From positions 2,649-9,182 of the forward strand of contig DLNA01000027.1 in the NCBI GenBank assembly GCA_002476865.1: 6,534 nucleotides of DNA. Reading direction: 5' to 3'. The notes under the pieces are model-generated. The model was not told the DNA's origin and did no database searches. It worked only from the letters and a program-made list of their open reading frames with translations. Numbering within the stretch: the stretch's first letter is position 1; every line of letters begins with the position of its first letter. The DNA comes from Patescibacteria group bacterium UBA7522. Lineage in GTDB: Bacteria > Patescibacteriota > CPR2 > UBA1875. A program made the translations under genes and the position numbers. This document shows positions 1 to 5,053 of this stretch, in pieces.

Positions 1-98
1 ACTTGAAAGTTTAAATTTAAAATTTGAAGTGAAATAATAATTTTAAATTATAAGTTTAGAATTCATTTCAAATTTTAAACTTCAAATTGAAAATTTTT
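1..98. repeat. AT-rich intergenic inverted repeat
   Basis: This gene-free stretch is nearly all A and T and is built from variants of AAATTT, TTGAA and TTCAA. The 13-mer TTTAAAATTTGAA at 16-28 is exactly reversed as TTCAAATTTTAAA at 67-79, giving an imperfect cruciform-like repeat with a loop of about 38 nt. Similar words recur in other gaps of the window (926-954, 1410-1436, 4241-4274). The rest of the gap to 195 holds no open frame or RNA gene that I can recognise. It does contain a short GC-rich patch at 121-137. Confidence 0.5.
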
Positions 99-195
99 AT
101 GCTATTAACCCAATCAAAAAGAGGTCCCCGCCCTCCACTTTAATTAGTATAATTCGATAAACAAATTGTGACAAGTGTCTAAATAAAAAAAATCA

Positions 196-897
196 TCAAT
201 CACCTTGAATCGATAATTTTTTTTCCATTGTAACAAGTTCGTTATGGGCATTTGAGCCAACCCAACGTTCTGTTTTTCCCTCTCTTCCTCGGAGATCATC
301 GGCTACTTTTAGTGCCTCTTTATAAAGATAAACATTGCGAGATTTTCCAATTTGCCTAAGCGCCCAGTTAACTGCTTTTTTTACAAAGTTTCTTTCATCA
401 TCAGCGCTGTTTTTTATTATCTTTAAAAATTGAACAAATATTTTATTCGAAAGTTCTTTATTGTGAACCGAAAGCCAGGCCATTAAAACAAAACCGGTTC
501 TTTTTACAAACTCTTTTTCAGAATTTGCATATTCAAGCGCTTTCTCTACCGCAAAAGACGTTTTGTCTAAAAGATCGCCACAGGTGGTATCGCAGACATC
601 CCAAGAATTAAAATCCCTCACCCATTTATCCATCTGTTTTTTTGTAACGAGCTCCGGCACATCAATCATCGCCGCAAGTAACATTGTCTCTCTGTATCCC
701 AAATCCCAGAGCTTAAGCGCCAAACCATGGCGATCTTTTTCACTTAGGTTCCTTTTTATTTCTTTTGCTTTAGACCTAATTTCTGGCTGAGAAACACCCA
801 AAGATCTCGAGATATCGATTCCAAATCTCGCCTGCCCTTGACGATTGCGCTCCGTTCCAACAGATTTAAAATATTTGATTATTTCTTTTATATTCAT
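196..897 (-). CDS. AlkD-like DNA alkylation repair protein
   Basis: Predicted 233-aa protein of the AlkD/AlkC HEAT-like repeat family (DNA alkylation repair enzyme, COG4912). Members of this family excise N3- and N7-alkylated purines without flipping the base. The chain is almost wholly helical, and its length matches the family (about 220-240 aa). By comparison with Bacillus cereus AlkD, the NSWDVCD segment (residues 97-103) supplies the DNA-binding Trp (W99) and catalytic Asp (D103). R133 in the VKRTGF segment and W178 in the VNWALRQIGK segment match the other two active-site positions. The C-terminal RWVGSNAHNEL (211-221) is also typical. An in-frame TGA lies just upstream of ATG 897, so the start cannot extend. 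No well-placed Shine-Dalgarno precedes it; a GAGGTG lies about 25 nt upstream. It is the last gene of the minus-strand series, 60 nt after the HEPN-like gene. The family call is firm, but substrate range is unknown. Confidence 0.88.
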   Translation of the reverse strand: MNIKEIIKYFKSVGTERNRQGQARFGIDISRSLGVSQPEIRSKAKEIKRNLSEKDRHGLALKLWDLGYRETMLLAAMIDVPELVTKKQMDKWVRDFNSWDVCDTTCGDLLDKTSFAVEKALEYANSEKEFVKRTGFVLMAWLSVHNKELSNKIFVQFLKIIKNSADDERNFVKKAVNWALRQIGKSRNVYLYKEALKVADDLRGREGKTERWVGSNAHNELVTMEKKLSIQGD

Positions 898-925
898 ATT
901 TTGTCATTAAAACTTAAGATTCACC

Positions 926-954
926 TCAAATTTTTAATTTCAAATCAAAAATTA
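926..954. repeat. AT-rich intergenic repeat copy
   Basis: This short repeat lies in the 60-nt gap between the HEPN-like gene and the alkylation repair gene. It shares the exact 14-mer TCAAATTTTTAATT (926-939) with the gap at 1416-1429, and continues into CAAATCAAAAATTA, a partial inversion of itself. It may be a genome-wide spacer repeat. The low complexity means that chance similarity cannot be excluded. Confidence 0.4.
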
Positions 955-957
955 ATC

Positions 958-1395
958 CTAAATAGCTCTTAGTTCTTTTAGTGCTTTTTCGTAGTTTCTA
1001 ATAGCAAGACGAGCATCACTTGAAAGGCCCTCAAAGTCGGCCTCGTGCGCTACTTTGTTACGAATCTTGTGGGCCATCCAAAGCTGATCATAAGCATGCT
1101 GTGTAAAAAGATTTCTAGATAATTTGAGACGCTCGCCCATAGTTGCACCGTCAACCCTAGATCGAAGCACAGCATCAACTATTTTGTCGGCCTCAATGAT
1201 TGCCTGACGATAATTGACCGGCCCACCCTCTTTCATCATTAAATTAACACCTTGCCACTTTTCATGAATAACATCCAAATCAACAAATTTTCTTTGAGAT
1301 TTTGGAATCTCCTTACCCCTAGTAACATAAAGAACATAAACAAAAATTATAGCCAAAAAAACAAGAACAGTTACTATAAAACCTAAAAATTCCAC
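958..1395 (-). CDS. membrane-anchored protein with HEPN-like RX4H motif
   Basis: Predicted 145-aa protein that I do not assign to a named family with certainty. Residues 3-24 form one strong membrane helix. The basic stretch that follows (RGKEIPKSQRK, 26-36) predicts an outside N-terminus and a cytoplasmic C-terminal domain. That domain (about 40-145) is helical and contains HKIRNKVAHE (109-118). Its R112-N-K-V-A-H117 fits the RX4H motif of HEPN domains, including the polar residue after Arg. Many HEPN proteins are RNases; others only bind RNA or nucleotides or act in protein contacts. The start is GTG at 1395, supported by AAGGGA about 7 nt upstream. No MNT-type nucleotidyltransferase antitoxin is adjacent. 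It lies 82 nt after the cyclophilin gene and 60 nt before the repair gene. The gene is very likely real, but the HEPN assignment rests on motif and helical context only. Confidence 0.75.
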   Translation of the reverse strand: MEFLGFIVTVLVFLAIIFVYVLYVTRGKEIPKSQRKFVDLDVIHEKWQGVNLMMKEGGPVNYRQAIIEADKIVDAVLRSRVDGATMGERLKLSRNLFTQHAYDQLWMAHKIRNKVAHEADFEGLSSDARLAIRNYEKALKELRAI

Positions 1396-1409
1396 AAAAA
1401 ATCCCTTCT

Positions 1410-1436
1410 AAAATTTCAAATTTTTAATTATTGAAG
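1410..1436. repeat. AT-rich intergenic repeat copy
   Basis: Second copy of the 14-mer TCAAATTTTTAATT (1416-1429), in the same orientation as the copy at 926-939. It sits directly upstream of the Shine-Dalgarno of the 145-aa gene, so on the minus strand it forms part of that gene's leader. Confidence 0.4.
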
Positions 1437-1477
1437 TTCTTATAATTAGAGCGCCATAATTAGATTTCATACTCAAA

Positions 1478-2248
1478 CTATCTCTCCTCTATTGCTATGC
1501 TCTTAATAACAACTTGATTTTTAGGTATATCATTCTCGCCTGTTTCGATTTTTTCAATCGCCATCACAATATCTAACCCTTTAATAACCTCCCCAAAGGC
1601 CGTATGCTTACCATCTAGCCAATCAGTTGCTTCAGCGGTGACAATAAAAAATTGTGATCCGTTTGTGTCTGGACCGGAATTAGCCATCGCCAACACGCCA
1701 CGAACAAGTTTGATATTGTTTATTTCATCCTCAAAGCTATAACCGGGACCGCCCGTACCATCTCCGCTTGGATCACCGCCCTGAATCATAAAATCTTTAA
1801 TGATGCGATGGAATGTTAGACCGTTATAAAATCCATCTCGGGAAAGAACAACAAAATTGTTCACAGTTTTAGGTGCCTCTTTGGGAAAGAGTTTTACGCT
1901 AAAATCTCCCATGCTGGTTTCAAAATTAGCAATATATTCCTTATTGATATTAATCTGCATCCCTGGTGGGGCCGAATAAGTCACTCTTTCTCTGGAAGTA
2001 TTATCCTTTCCCTCTTCTTTATCATTAAAATAACTCATAAAAGCCTCTCCCTTCTCGTTTAAATAACTACCTACAGCCCACCTGGCATCCACATATCGAT
2101 AGGTTAACATTCCGAAAGAAGCTAAAATAAAAGCCAATATACTAAAAACAAAAATCCTGACACCAATCTTCCTGGCTTTAACCCTTTTTACTTCTTTTTC
2201 TATTCGAACTCTCTTCCGCTCGGCCTTTATTTTTTTTATCTTACCCAT
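1478..2248 (-). CDS. membrane-anchored cyclophilin-type peptidyl-prolyl isomerase
   Basis: Predicted 256-aa peptidyl-prolyl cis-trans isomerase, which speeds turning of Xaa-Pro bonds during protein folding. Residues 1-28 are strikingly basic, residues 29-50 form a membrane helix, 51-105 are a polar linker and about 106-256 are the cyclophilin domain. Signature segments are FHRIIKDFMIQGGDP (146-160), NGSQFFIVT (196-204) and WLDGKHTAFGEV (210-221). Residues matching the human CypA active site are present: R148, F153, Q156, F201, W210 and H215. The positive N-terminus predicts that the catalytic domain faces outward, making it an envelope foldase. The start follows the stop of the 94-aa membrane gene by 3 nt. 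An AAGGA lies about 15 nt upstream, inside that gene, so translational coupling is likely. The isomerase call is firm; the outward orientation is inferred from charge. Confidence 0.95.
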   Translation of the reverse strand: MGKIKKIKAERKRVRIEKEVKRVKARKIGVRIFVFSILAFILASFGMLTYRYVDARWAVGSYLNEKGEAFMSYFNDKEEGKDNTSRERVTYSAPPGMQININKEYIANFETSMGDFSVKLFPKEAPKTVNNFVVLSRDGFYNGLTFHRIIKDFMIQGGDPSGDGTGGPGYSFEDEINNIKLVRGVLAMANSGPDTNGSQFFIVTAEATDWLDGKHTAFGEVIKGLDIVMAIEKIETGENDIPKNQVVIKSIAIEER

Positions 2249-2251
2249 AGA

Positions 2252-2536
2252 TTATTTTTTTGTCCTTCGCGATTTTTTTAACATCCTAATCACAGAGTAT
2301 GATATCAGTGAATAAACAATAATATTTAGCACCAGTCCAGACCAATGGATCTTTGGACTGTATATCTCCCCGAGTGCTGACGCAGGCAAGTTTTTGCCAA
2401 CCTCCATCGTCAAAAAACGAAAAGGGATCCCCACATCCCCCGACCCTCCCCAAAAGAAAAATTGTATTCCAATTACAATGATTACCAATAAGGGCACTAT
2501 GAAGAAGAATTTTTTTTGGGCGATTTTTGTATTCAT
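2252..2536 (-). CDS. small two-helix membrane protein, unknown function
   Basis: Predicted 94-aa protein of unknown function. Two hydrophobic helices (about residues 10-29 and 66-84) flank a polar loop containing GGSGDVGIP and a PKIHWSG segment. Both ends are basic (KIAQKK and KKSRRTKK), so both termini should be cytoplasmic with the loop outside. It starts 1 nt after the stop of the 90-aa gene, in the arrangement TAA-T-ATG, and ends 3 nt before the cyclophilin start. An AAGGA inside the end of the upstream gene is its only visible ribosome signal. Tight packing with gatA, the 90-aa gene and the cyclophilin supports a real, co-transcribed gene. The fold resembles the neighbouring 90-aa protein in layout, possibly as an old duplicate, but sequence identity is low. 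Confidence 0.75.
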   Translation of the reverse strand: MNTKIAQKKFFFIVPLLVIIVIGIQFFFWGGSGDVGIPFRFLTMEVGKNLPASALGEIYSPKIHWSGLVLNIIVYSLISYSVIRMLKKSRRTKK

Positions 2537-2537
2537 A

Positions 2538-2810
2538 TTATTTTTTATTTCCTTTTTTAATTTTCCTAGTCATTGATAAAAATAAAAAAACAATCAAAAT
2601 CCAAAACAAAGAATTATAAACAAACTCTTTTGGATAAAACTCCGTTAGTGCCGTCCAGCACTTAAAATCATCACACCTCGCCGGATCGTCAATATAATAA
2701 TAAATCGGCCAGCCAAAATAATTATCAATCTCTATCAAGAATGTAATACCAGACAGAGCCAGTCCGCCCAAAAAAGCTAAAATAAATCTTAGCACACTAT
2801 CTTTTTTCAT
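2538..2810 (-). CDS. small two-helix membrane protein, unknown function
   Basis: Predicted 90-aa protein of unknown function with two membrane helices (about residues 7-27 and 65-80). Lysines at both ends predict inside termini and an outside loop. The loop is rich in aromatic residues (FGWPIYYY) and holds two cysteines, C46 and C51, in CDDFKC, which could pair or bind a metal. The frame is open back to an ATG at 2900, but that longer form would lie deep inside gatA. ATG 2810 is preceded by a good Shine-Dalgarno (2814-2820) and begins with MKKDS followed directly by a membrane helix, so I chose it. The gene then overlaps the gatA 3' end by 14 nt, as in a coupled operon. It could be a lineage-specific envelope protein. 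Confidence 0.78.
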   Translation of the reverse strand: MKKDSVLRFILAFLGGLALSGITFLIEIDNYFGWPIYYYIDDPARCDDFKCWTALTEFYPKEFVYNSLFWILIVFLFLSMTRKIKKGNKK

Positions 2811-4233
2811 ATACTCTCCCAACCCTAAATAATAAATCCTCACTAAAATGTGGGCCCATAATCTGCATCCCAATGGGTAATCCTTCTGAGTCCTTGCCAC
2901 AAGGCATAGCCAAAGAAGGTATTCCGGCTAAATTAGCATTAACCGTGTAAGCATCCTCTAAATACATTGCCAATGGATCATTTTGATGTGCTCCAAATTT
3001 AAAGGCAGTTGTCGGAGAAGTTGGACCAATAATAACATCGCACTTTTTAAAGGCCTCCTCAAAATCTTTTTTGATTAAAGCCCGCACCCGCATCGCCTTT
3101 TTGTAATAAGCATCGTAATAACCGGCCGAAAGAACATAGGTTCCGAGCATAATCCTTCGCTTGGCTTCGTCACCAAGTCCCTTCGTTCGAGATTCAAAAT
3201 AATGATCAACTAAGTTTTTTGACCCTTTGGCAGAATGACCGTATTTGATCCCGTCATAACGTCCTAGATTTGAAGAAACCTCCGCTGGCTGAATAATGTA
3301 ATATGTGGCAATGCCATATTTGGTGTTTGGAAGTGAGATATCAACGATTTTGGTACCTTGTTTTTTTAGATTATTGACCGCCGCCATAACGGTTTTTTTA
3401 ACCTCCGCACCAAGACCATCCCCAAAATATTCTTTTGGTAAACCGATTTTTAACCCCTTTACGCCTTTTTCGATATCCTTTAAATAATCTTTTACCTGTG
3501 ACCCGCTAGATGTAGCATCTTTTTTGTCCAATCCTGCTATAAGCGAAAGAATCAAGGCGTTATCGTAAACCGTTTTTGTTATCGGTCCCGGGCAGTCAAG
3601 TGAAGAAGCCATTGCAATAAGACCGTAACGAGAAACCAAACCATAAGTCGGTTTCATCCCTACCACCCCACAAAAGCCGGCTGGCTGACGAATTGAACCG
3701 CCCGTATCGGTGCCAATCGAAAGAGGCACTTCGTCGGCCGCAACAGCGGCCGCAGAGCCCCCAGAAGAACCGCCCGGCACCCGAGACGCATCATGGGGGT
3801 TCTTGGTTGGCCCAAAATCACTATTTTCGGTTGATCCTCCATGCGCCCAAGCGTCACAATTGTTTTTACCTAAAATTATCATTCCCGCTTCTTTGAGTTT
3901 TTTTACCACCGTTGCATCTTCTAACGGCAGATACCCCTTGAGCATTTTTGAGGCGGCAGTCGTTTCGATCCCTCTAGTTAAAATTACATCTTTAATGCCA
4001 ACCGGAATTCCGTCAAATTCAGAGAGGGTCTTGCCCTCTTTTCTTCTTTTGTCTGAGTTCTCTGCCTCTTTGAGCGCCGATTCATTCATCGCTAAAAAGG
4101 CGTTAATCTCACCATCTACTTTTTTGATTTGATTAAGATGGGCGCTTGTAATTTCAACACTCGAAACCTCTCCTTTTTGAAGGGCCTCCGAAAGTTCTTT
4201 GATTGTAAGTTTTGTCGTTTCTATTTTTGTCAT
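2797..4233 (-). CDS. gatA: glutamyl-tRNA(Gln)/aspartyl-tRNA(Asn) amidotransferase subunit A
   Basis: Predicted 478-aa amidase subunit of GatCAB. This subunit hydrolyses glutamine to release ammonia, which GatB uses to convert misacylated Glu-tRNA(Gln) or Asp-tRNA(Asn). The length matches the family. The amidase signature is intact: K81 in GIPVGIKD, the cis-Ser S156 in PGGSSGGSAAA, and the nucleophile S180 in GTDTGGSIRQPA. They keep the same spacing as the Lys-Ser-Ser triad of Staphylococcus aureus GatA. The segment NCDAWAHGGSTENS (125-138) replaces the usual NMDEFAMGSSTENS and resembles CPR forms. The start ATG lies 48 nt after gatC, with only a weak GAAG upstream. A four-codon ATG-AAG-TTA-AAA-TGA frame ends on this start as ATGA, perhaps by chance. 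The 3' end overlaps the 90-aa membrane gene. Confidence 0.97.
   Translation of the reverse strand: MTKIETTKLTIKELSEALQKGEVSSVEITSAHLNQIKKVDGEINAFLAMNESALKEAENSDKRRKEGKTLSEFDGIPVGIKDVILTRGIETTAASKMLKGYLPLEDATVVKKLKEAGMIILGKNNCDAWAHGGSTENSDFGPTKNPHDASRVPGGSSGGSAAAVAADEVPLSIGTDTGGSIRQPAGFCGVVGMKPTYGLVSRYGLIAMASSLDCPGPITKTVYDNALILSLIAGLDKKDATSSGSQVKDYLKDIEKGVKGLKIGLPKEYFGDGLGAEVKKTVMAAVNNLKKQGTKIVDISLPNTKYGIATYYIIQPAEVSSNLGRYDGIKYGHSAKGSKNLVDHYFESRTKGLGDEAKRRIMLGTYVLSAGYYDAYYKKAMRVRALIKKDFEEAFKKCDVIIGPTSPTTAFKFGAHQNDPLAMYLEDAYTVNANLAGIPSLAMPCGKDSEGLPIGMQIMGPHFSEDLLFRVGRVYEKR
2814..2820 (-). promoter_or_regulatory. Shine-Dalgarno inside gatA for the 90-aa gene
   Basis: GGGAGAG on the minus strand lies 3 nt before ATG 2810, with the GGGAG core 5 nt before it. 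It sits inside the last codons of gatA. It decides the start of the downstream membrane gene against the longer frame from 2900, and it implies coupled translation. Confidence 0.6.
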
Positions 4234-4240
4234 TTTAACT

Positions 4241-4274
4241 TCATTAAAAATTGAAAAATTTAAATTGTAAATTA
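4241..4274. repeat. AT-rich intergenic repeat copy
   Basis: A run of ATTAAAAATTGA, AAAATTT and AAATTGTAAATTA fills most of the gatC-gatA gap. It resembles the words at 926-954 and 1410-1436 in reverse orientation, differing by one T in the shared core. It begins directly beside the palindrome that ends gatC. Confidence 0.35.
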
Positions 4275-4304
4275 GGTAAAATCAGTTCAAAACTGATTTT
4301 ACCT
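4274..4304. repeat. perfect 14-bp palindrome over the gatC stop
   Basis: AGGTAAAATCAGTT (4274-4287) and AACTGATTTTACCT (4291-4304) are exact reverse complements separated by a 3-nt loop. In the gatC transcript this forms a 14-bp hairpin. It covers the last codons (from within Lys-Val-Lys-Ser-Val-Leu-Asn) and the TGA stop at 4282-4284. No run of U follows on the minus strand, so a classic intrinsic terminator is unlikely. It may protect an mRNA end, tune gatA relative to gatC, or be a trace of an inverted duplication. Confidence 0.8.
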
Positions 4305-4575
4305 TTATATATCCATCCTTTTTGTCTGGTGCATTAGAAAGAACCTCATCTCGCAACAATTCAGATGGATGTTTTTCGTCATTCCGCACTACATCAGAAA
4401 GACCGGTGATATTAACCATTGGCTTAATGCCCGAGACATCGGCCTTATTAATTAAATCTGCGTATTCCAAAATAGCCGAGAGCTCATCTTGATATTTTTT
4501 GAACTCTTTTTCTGATATCTTTAGCCGAGCTAAATATGAAATTTGATCAACGTCTTGTTTTGTAACCCTTATCAT
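4282..4575 (-). CDS. gatC: glutamyl-tRNA(Gln)/aspartyl-tRNA(Asn) amidotransferase subunit C
   Basis: Predicted 97-aa subunit of the GatCAB amidotransferase, a small clamp that wraps GatA and helps it bind GatB. The length is typical of the family (about 95-100 aa). The N-terminal helical hairpin has the characteristic pattern DVDQISYLARLKISEKE (8-24). It is followed by the linker GIKPMVNITGL (50-60) and a C-terminal RNDE...LLRDEVLSNAPDKKDGYIKV segment, all family hallmarks. ATG 4575 is preceded by GGAG at a spacing of 5 nt. It is the first gene after a strong-looking minus-strand promoter, followed by gatA after 48 nt. Its last codons and TGA stop are folded into a perfect palindrome. Confidence 0.96.
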   Translation of the reverse strand: MIRVTKQDVDQISYLARLKISEKEFKKYQDELSAILEYADLINKADVSGIKPMVNITGLSDVVRNDEKHPSELLRDEVLSNAPDKKDGYIKVKSVLN

Positions 4576-4631
4576 AAATCTCCACTAAAACTTAAAAATT
4601 ATTTTGAATTCTTGCTAATTTTACAGAACAA

Positions 4632-4660
4632 GTATAGCATTGAAGCCAGGAGATGAAAAC
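4632..4660 (-). promoter_or_regulatory. predicted promoter of gatC-gatA and following genes
   Basis: On the minus strand TTTTCA (4655-4660) and TATACT (4632-4637) are separated by 17 nt. They match sigma-70 boxes at 4/6 and 5/6, and TGC just before the -10 makes an extended -10. Transcription would start near 4625, leaving a leader of about 50 nt before gatC. The -35 side overlaps the Shine-Dalgarno and lies directly against the start codon of the divergent plus-strand gene. This is read by eye and has not been tested. Confidence 0.55.
4648..4652 (+). promoter_or_regulatory. Shine-Dalgarno deciding the start of the 130-aa gene
   Basis: AGGAG lies 8 nt before ATG 4661. A TTG at 4640 in the same frame would place this motif inside the coding sequence, so ATG 4661 is preferred. 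The site overlaps the gatC promoter on the other strand. Confidence 0.6.
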
Positions 4661-5053
4661 ATGAATCCAGAAAATAGTGGCCAAGAAAAACAGACAGAAT
4701 CAACTTCAGCGGAAAGAATATCTGAGATGCGAGCAAGGGTTGATTCTTCGGTTGCACGAATTCGAGAGCTAACAAAATCAACCGAAGAGATTGTTGAACA
4801 GAGTGCCTCCTCAGCTGAAAAAACCGAACTGATTAACGAAAGAGAGATTTACATACTAAAGAGCACCGCCAGAACTAAGGCCTATAAATTTTTTGAATCA
4901 GAGCCAGACCTCATTACACGGAATGGCCTTATAAATAAACGCATCGAAGAGATAAACAAAATGAATATTGTCCCCGATGGCAGGATACCAAACCTAAGCG
5001 ATAACGAGATCCGAATCTCCGACTTTAAAATAAAATACGAAATCGAAACCTAA
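4661..5053 (+). CDS. hypothetical 130-aa helical protein
   Basis: I do not recognise this protein. It is the only plus-strand gene, placed between ligA and gatC. Residues 1-17 are polar and likely disordered. Residues 18-104 are charged and helix-prone, possibly coiled coil (AERISEMRARVDSSVARI and following). The tail ends in PDGRIPNLSDNEIRI and an alternating, strand-like DFKIKYEIET. There is no signal peptide or membrane helix, so it should be cytoplasmic. Support for a real gene comes from a good AGGAG 8 nt before ATG 4661, sensible protein composition, and a fit that exactly fills the space between its neighbours. Its TAA overlaps the ligA TAG by 4 nt in a convergent arrangement (5050-5053). 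A weak plus-strand promoter, TTGCTA (4612-4617) with TATAGC (4633-4638), has a short 15-nt spacer. Function cannot be inferred. Confidence 0.7.
   Translation: MNPENSGQEKQTESTSAERISEMRARVDSSVARIRELTKSTEEIVEQSASSAEKTELINEREIYILKSTARTKAYKFFESEPDLITRNGLINKRIEEINKMNIVPDGRIPNLSDNEIRISDFKIKYEIET

Noticed and set aside
113..137. Possible terminator after the alkylation repair gene
   Set aside because: On the minus strand GAGG and CCTC pair for only 4 bp before a run of five T. The stem is too short to call.
2811..2900. N-terminal extension of the 90-aa membrane protein to ATG 2900
   Set aside because: The extra 30 residues lie in another frame of gatA and have no family-like character. A good Shine-Dalgarno and a membrane-protein-like N-terminus support ATG 2810.
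3693..4132. Long open frames on the plus strand opposite gatA, and one opposite ligA at 5465-5974
   Set aside because: They are antisense shadows of strongly conserved genes, with low-complexity Ser/Pro-rich translations and no ribosome site that I could credit.
4274..4304. Intrinsic terminator between gatC and gatA
   Set aside because: The stem is perfect but AT-rich, and no U-run follows in the direction of transcription. gatA would also lose its promoter.
4640..4660. TTG start for the plus-strand 130-aa gene
   Set aside because: It would place the AGGAG ribosome site inside the gene. ATG 4661 has the correct spacing.
4599..4781. Minus-strand frame of 60 codons upstream of gatC
   Set aside because: It runs through the predicted gatC promoter and opposite the 130-aa gene, with no supporting ribosome site.
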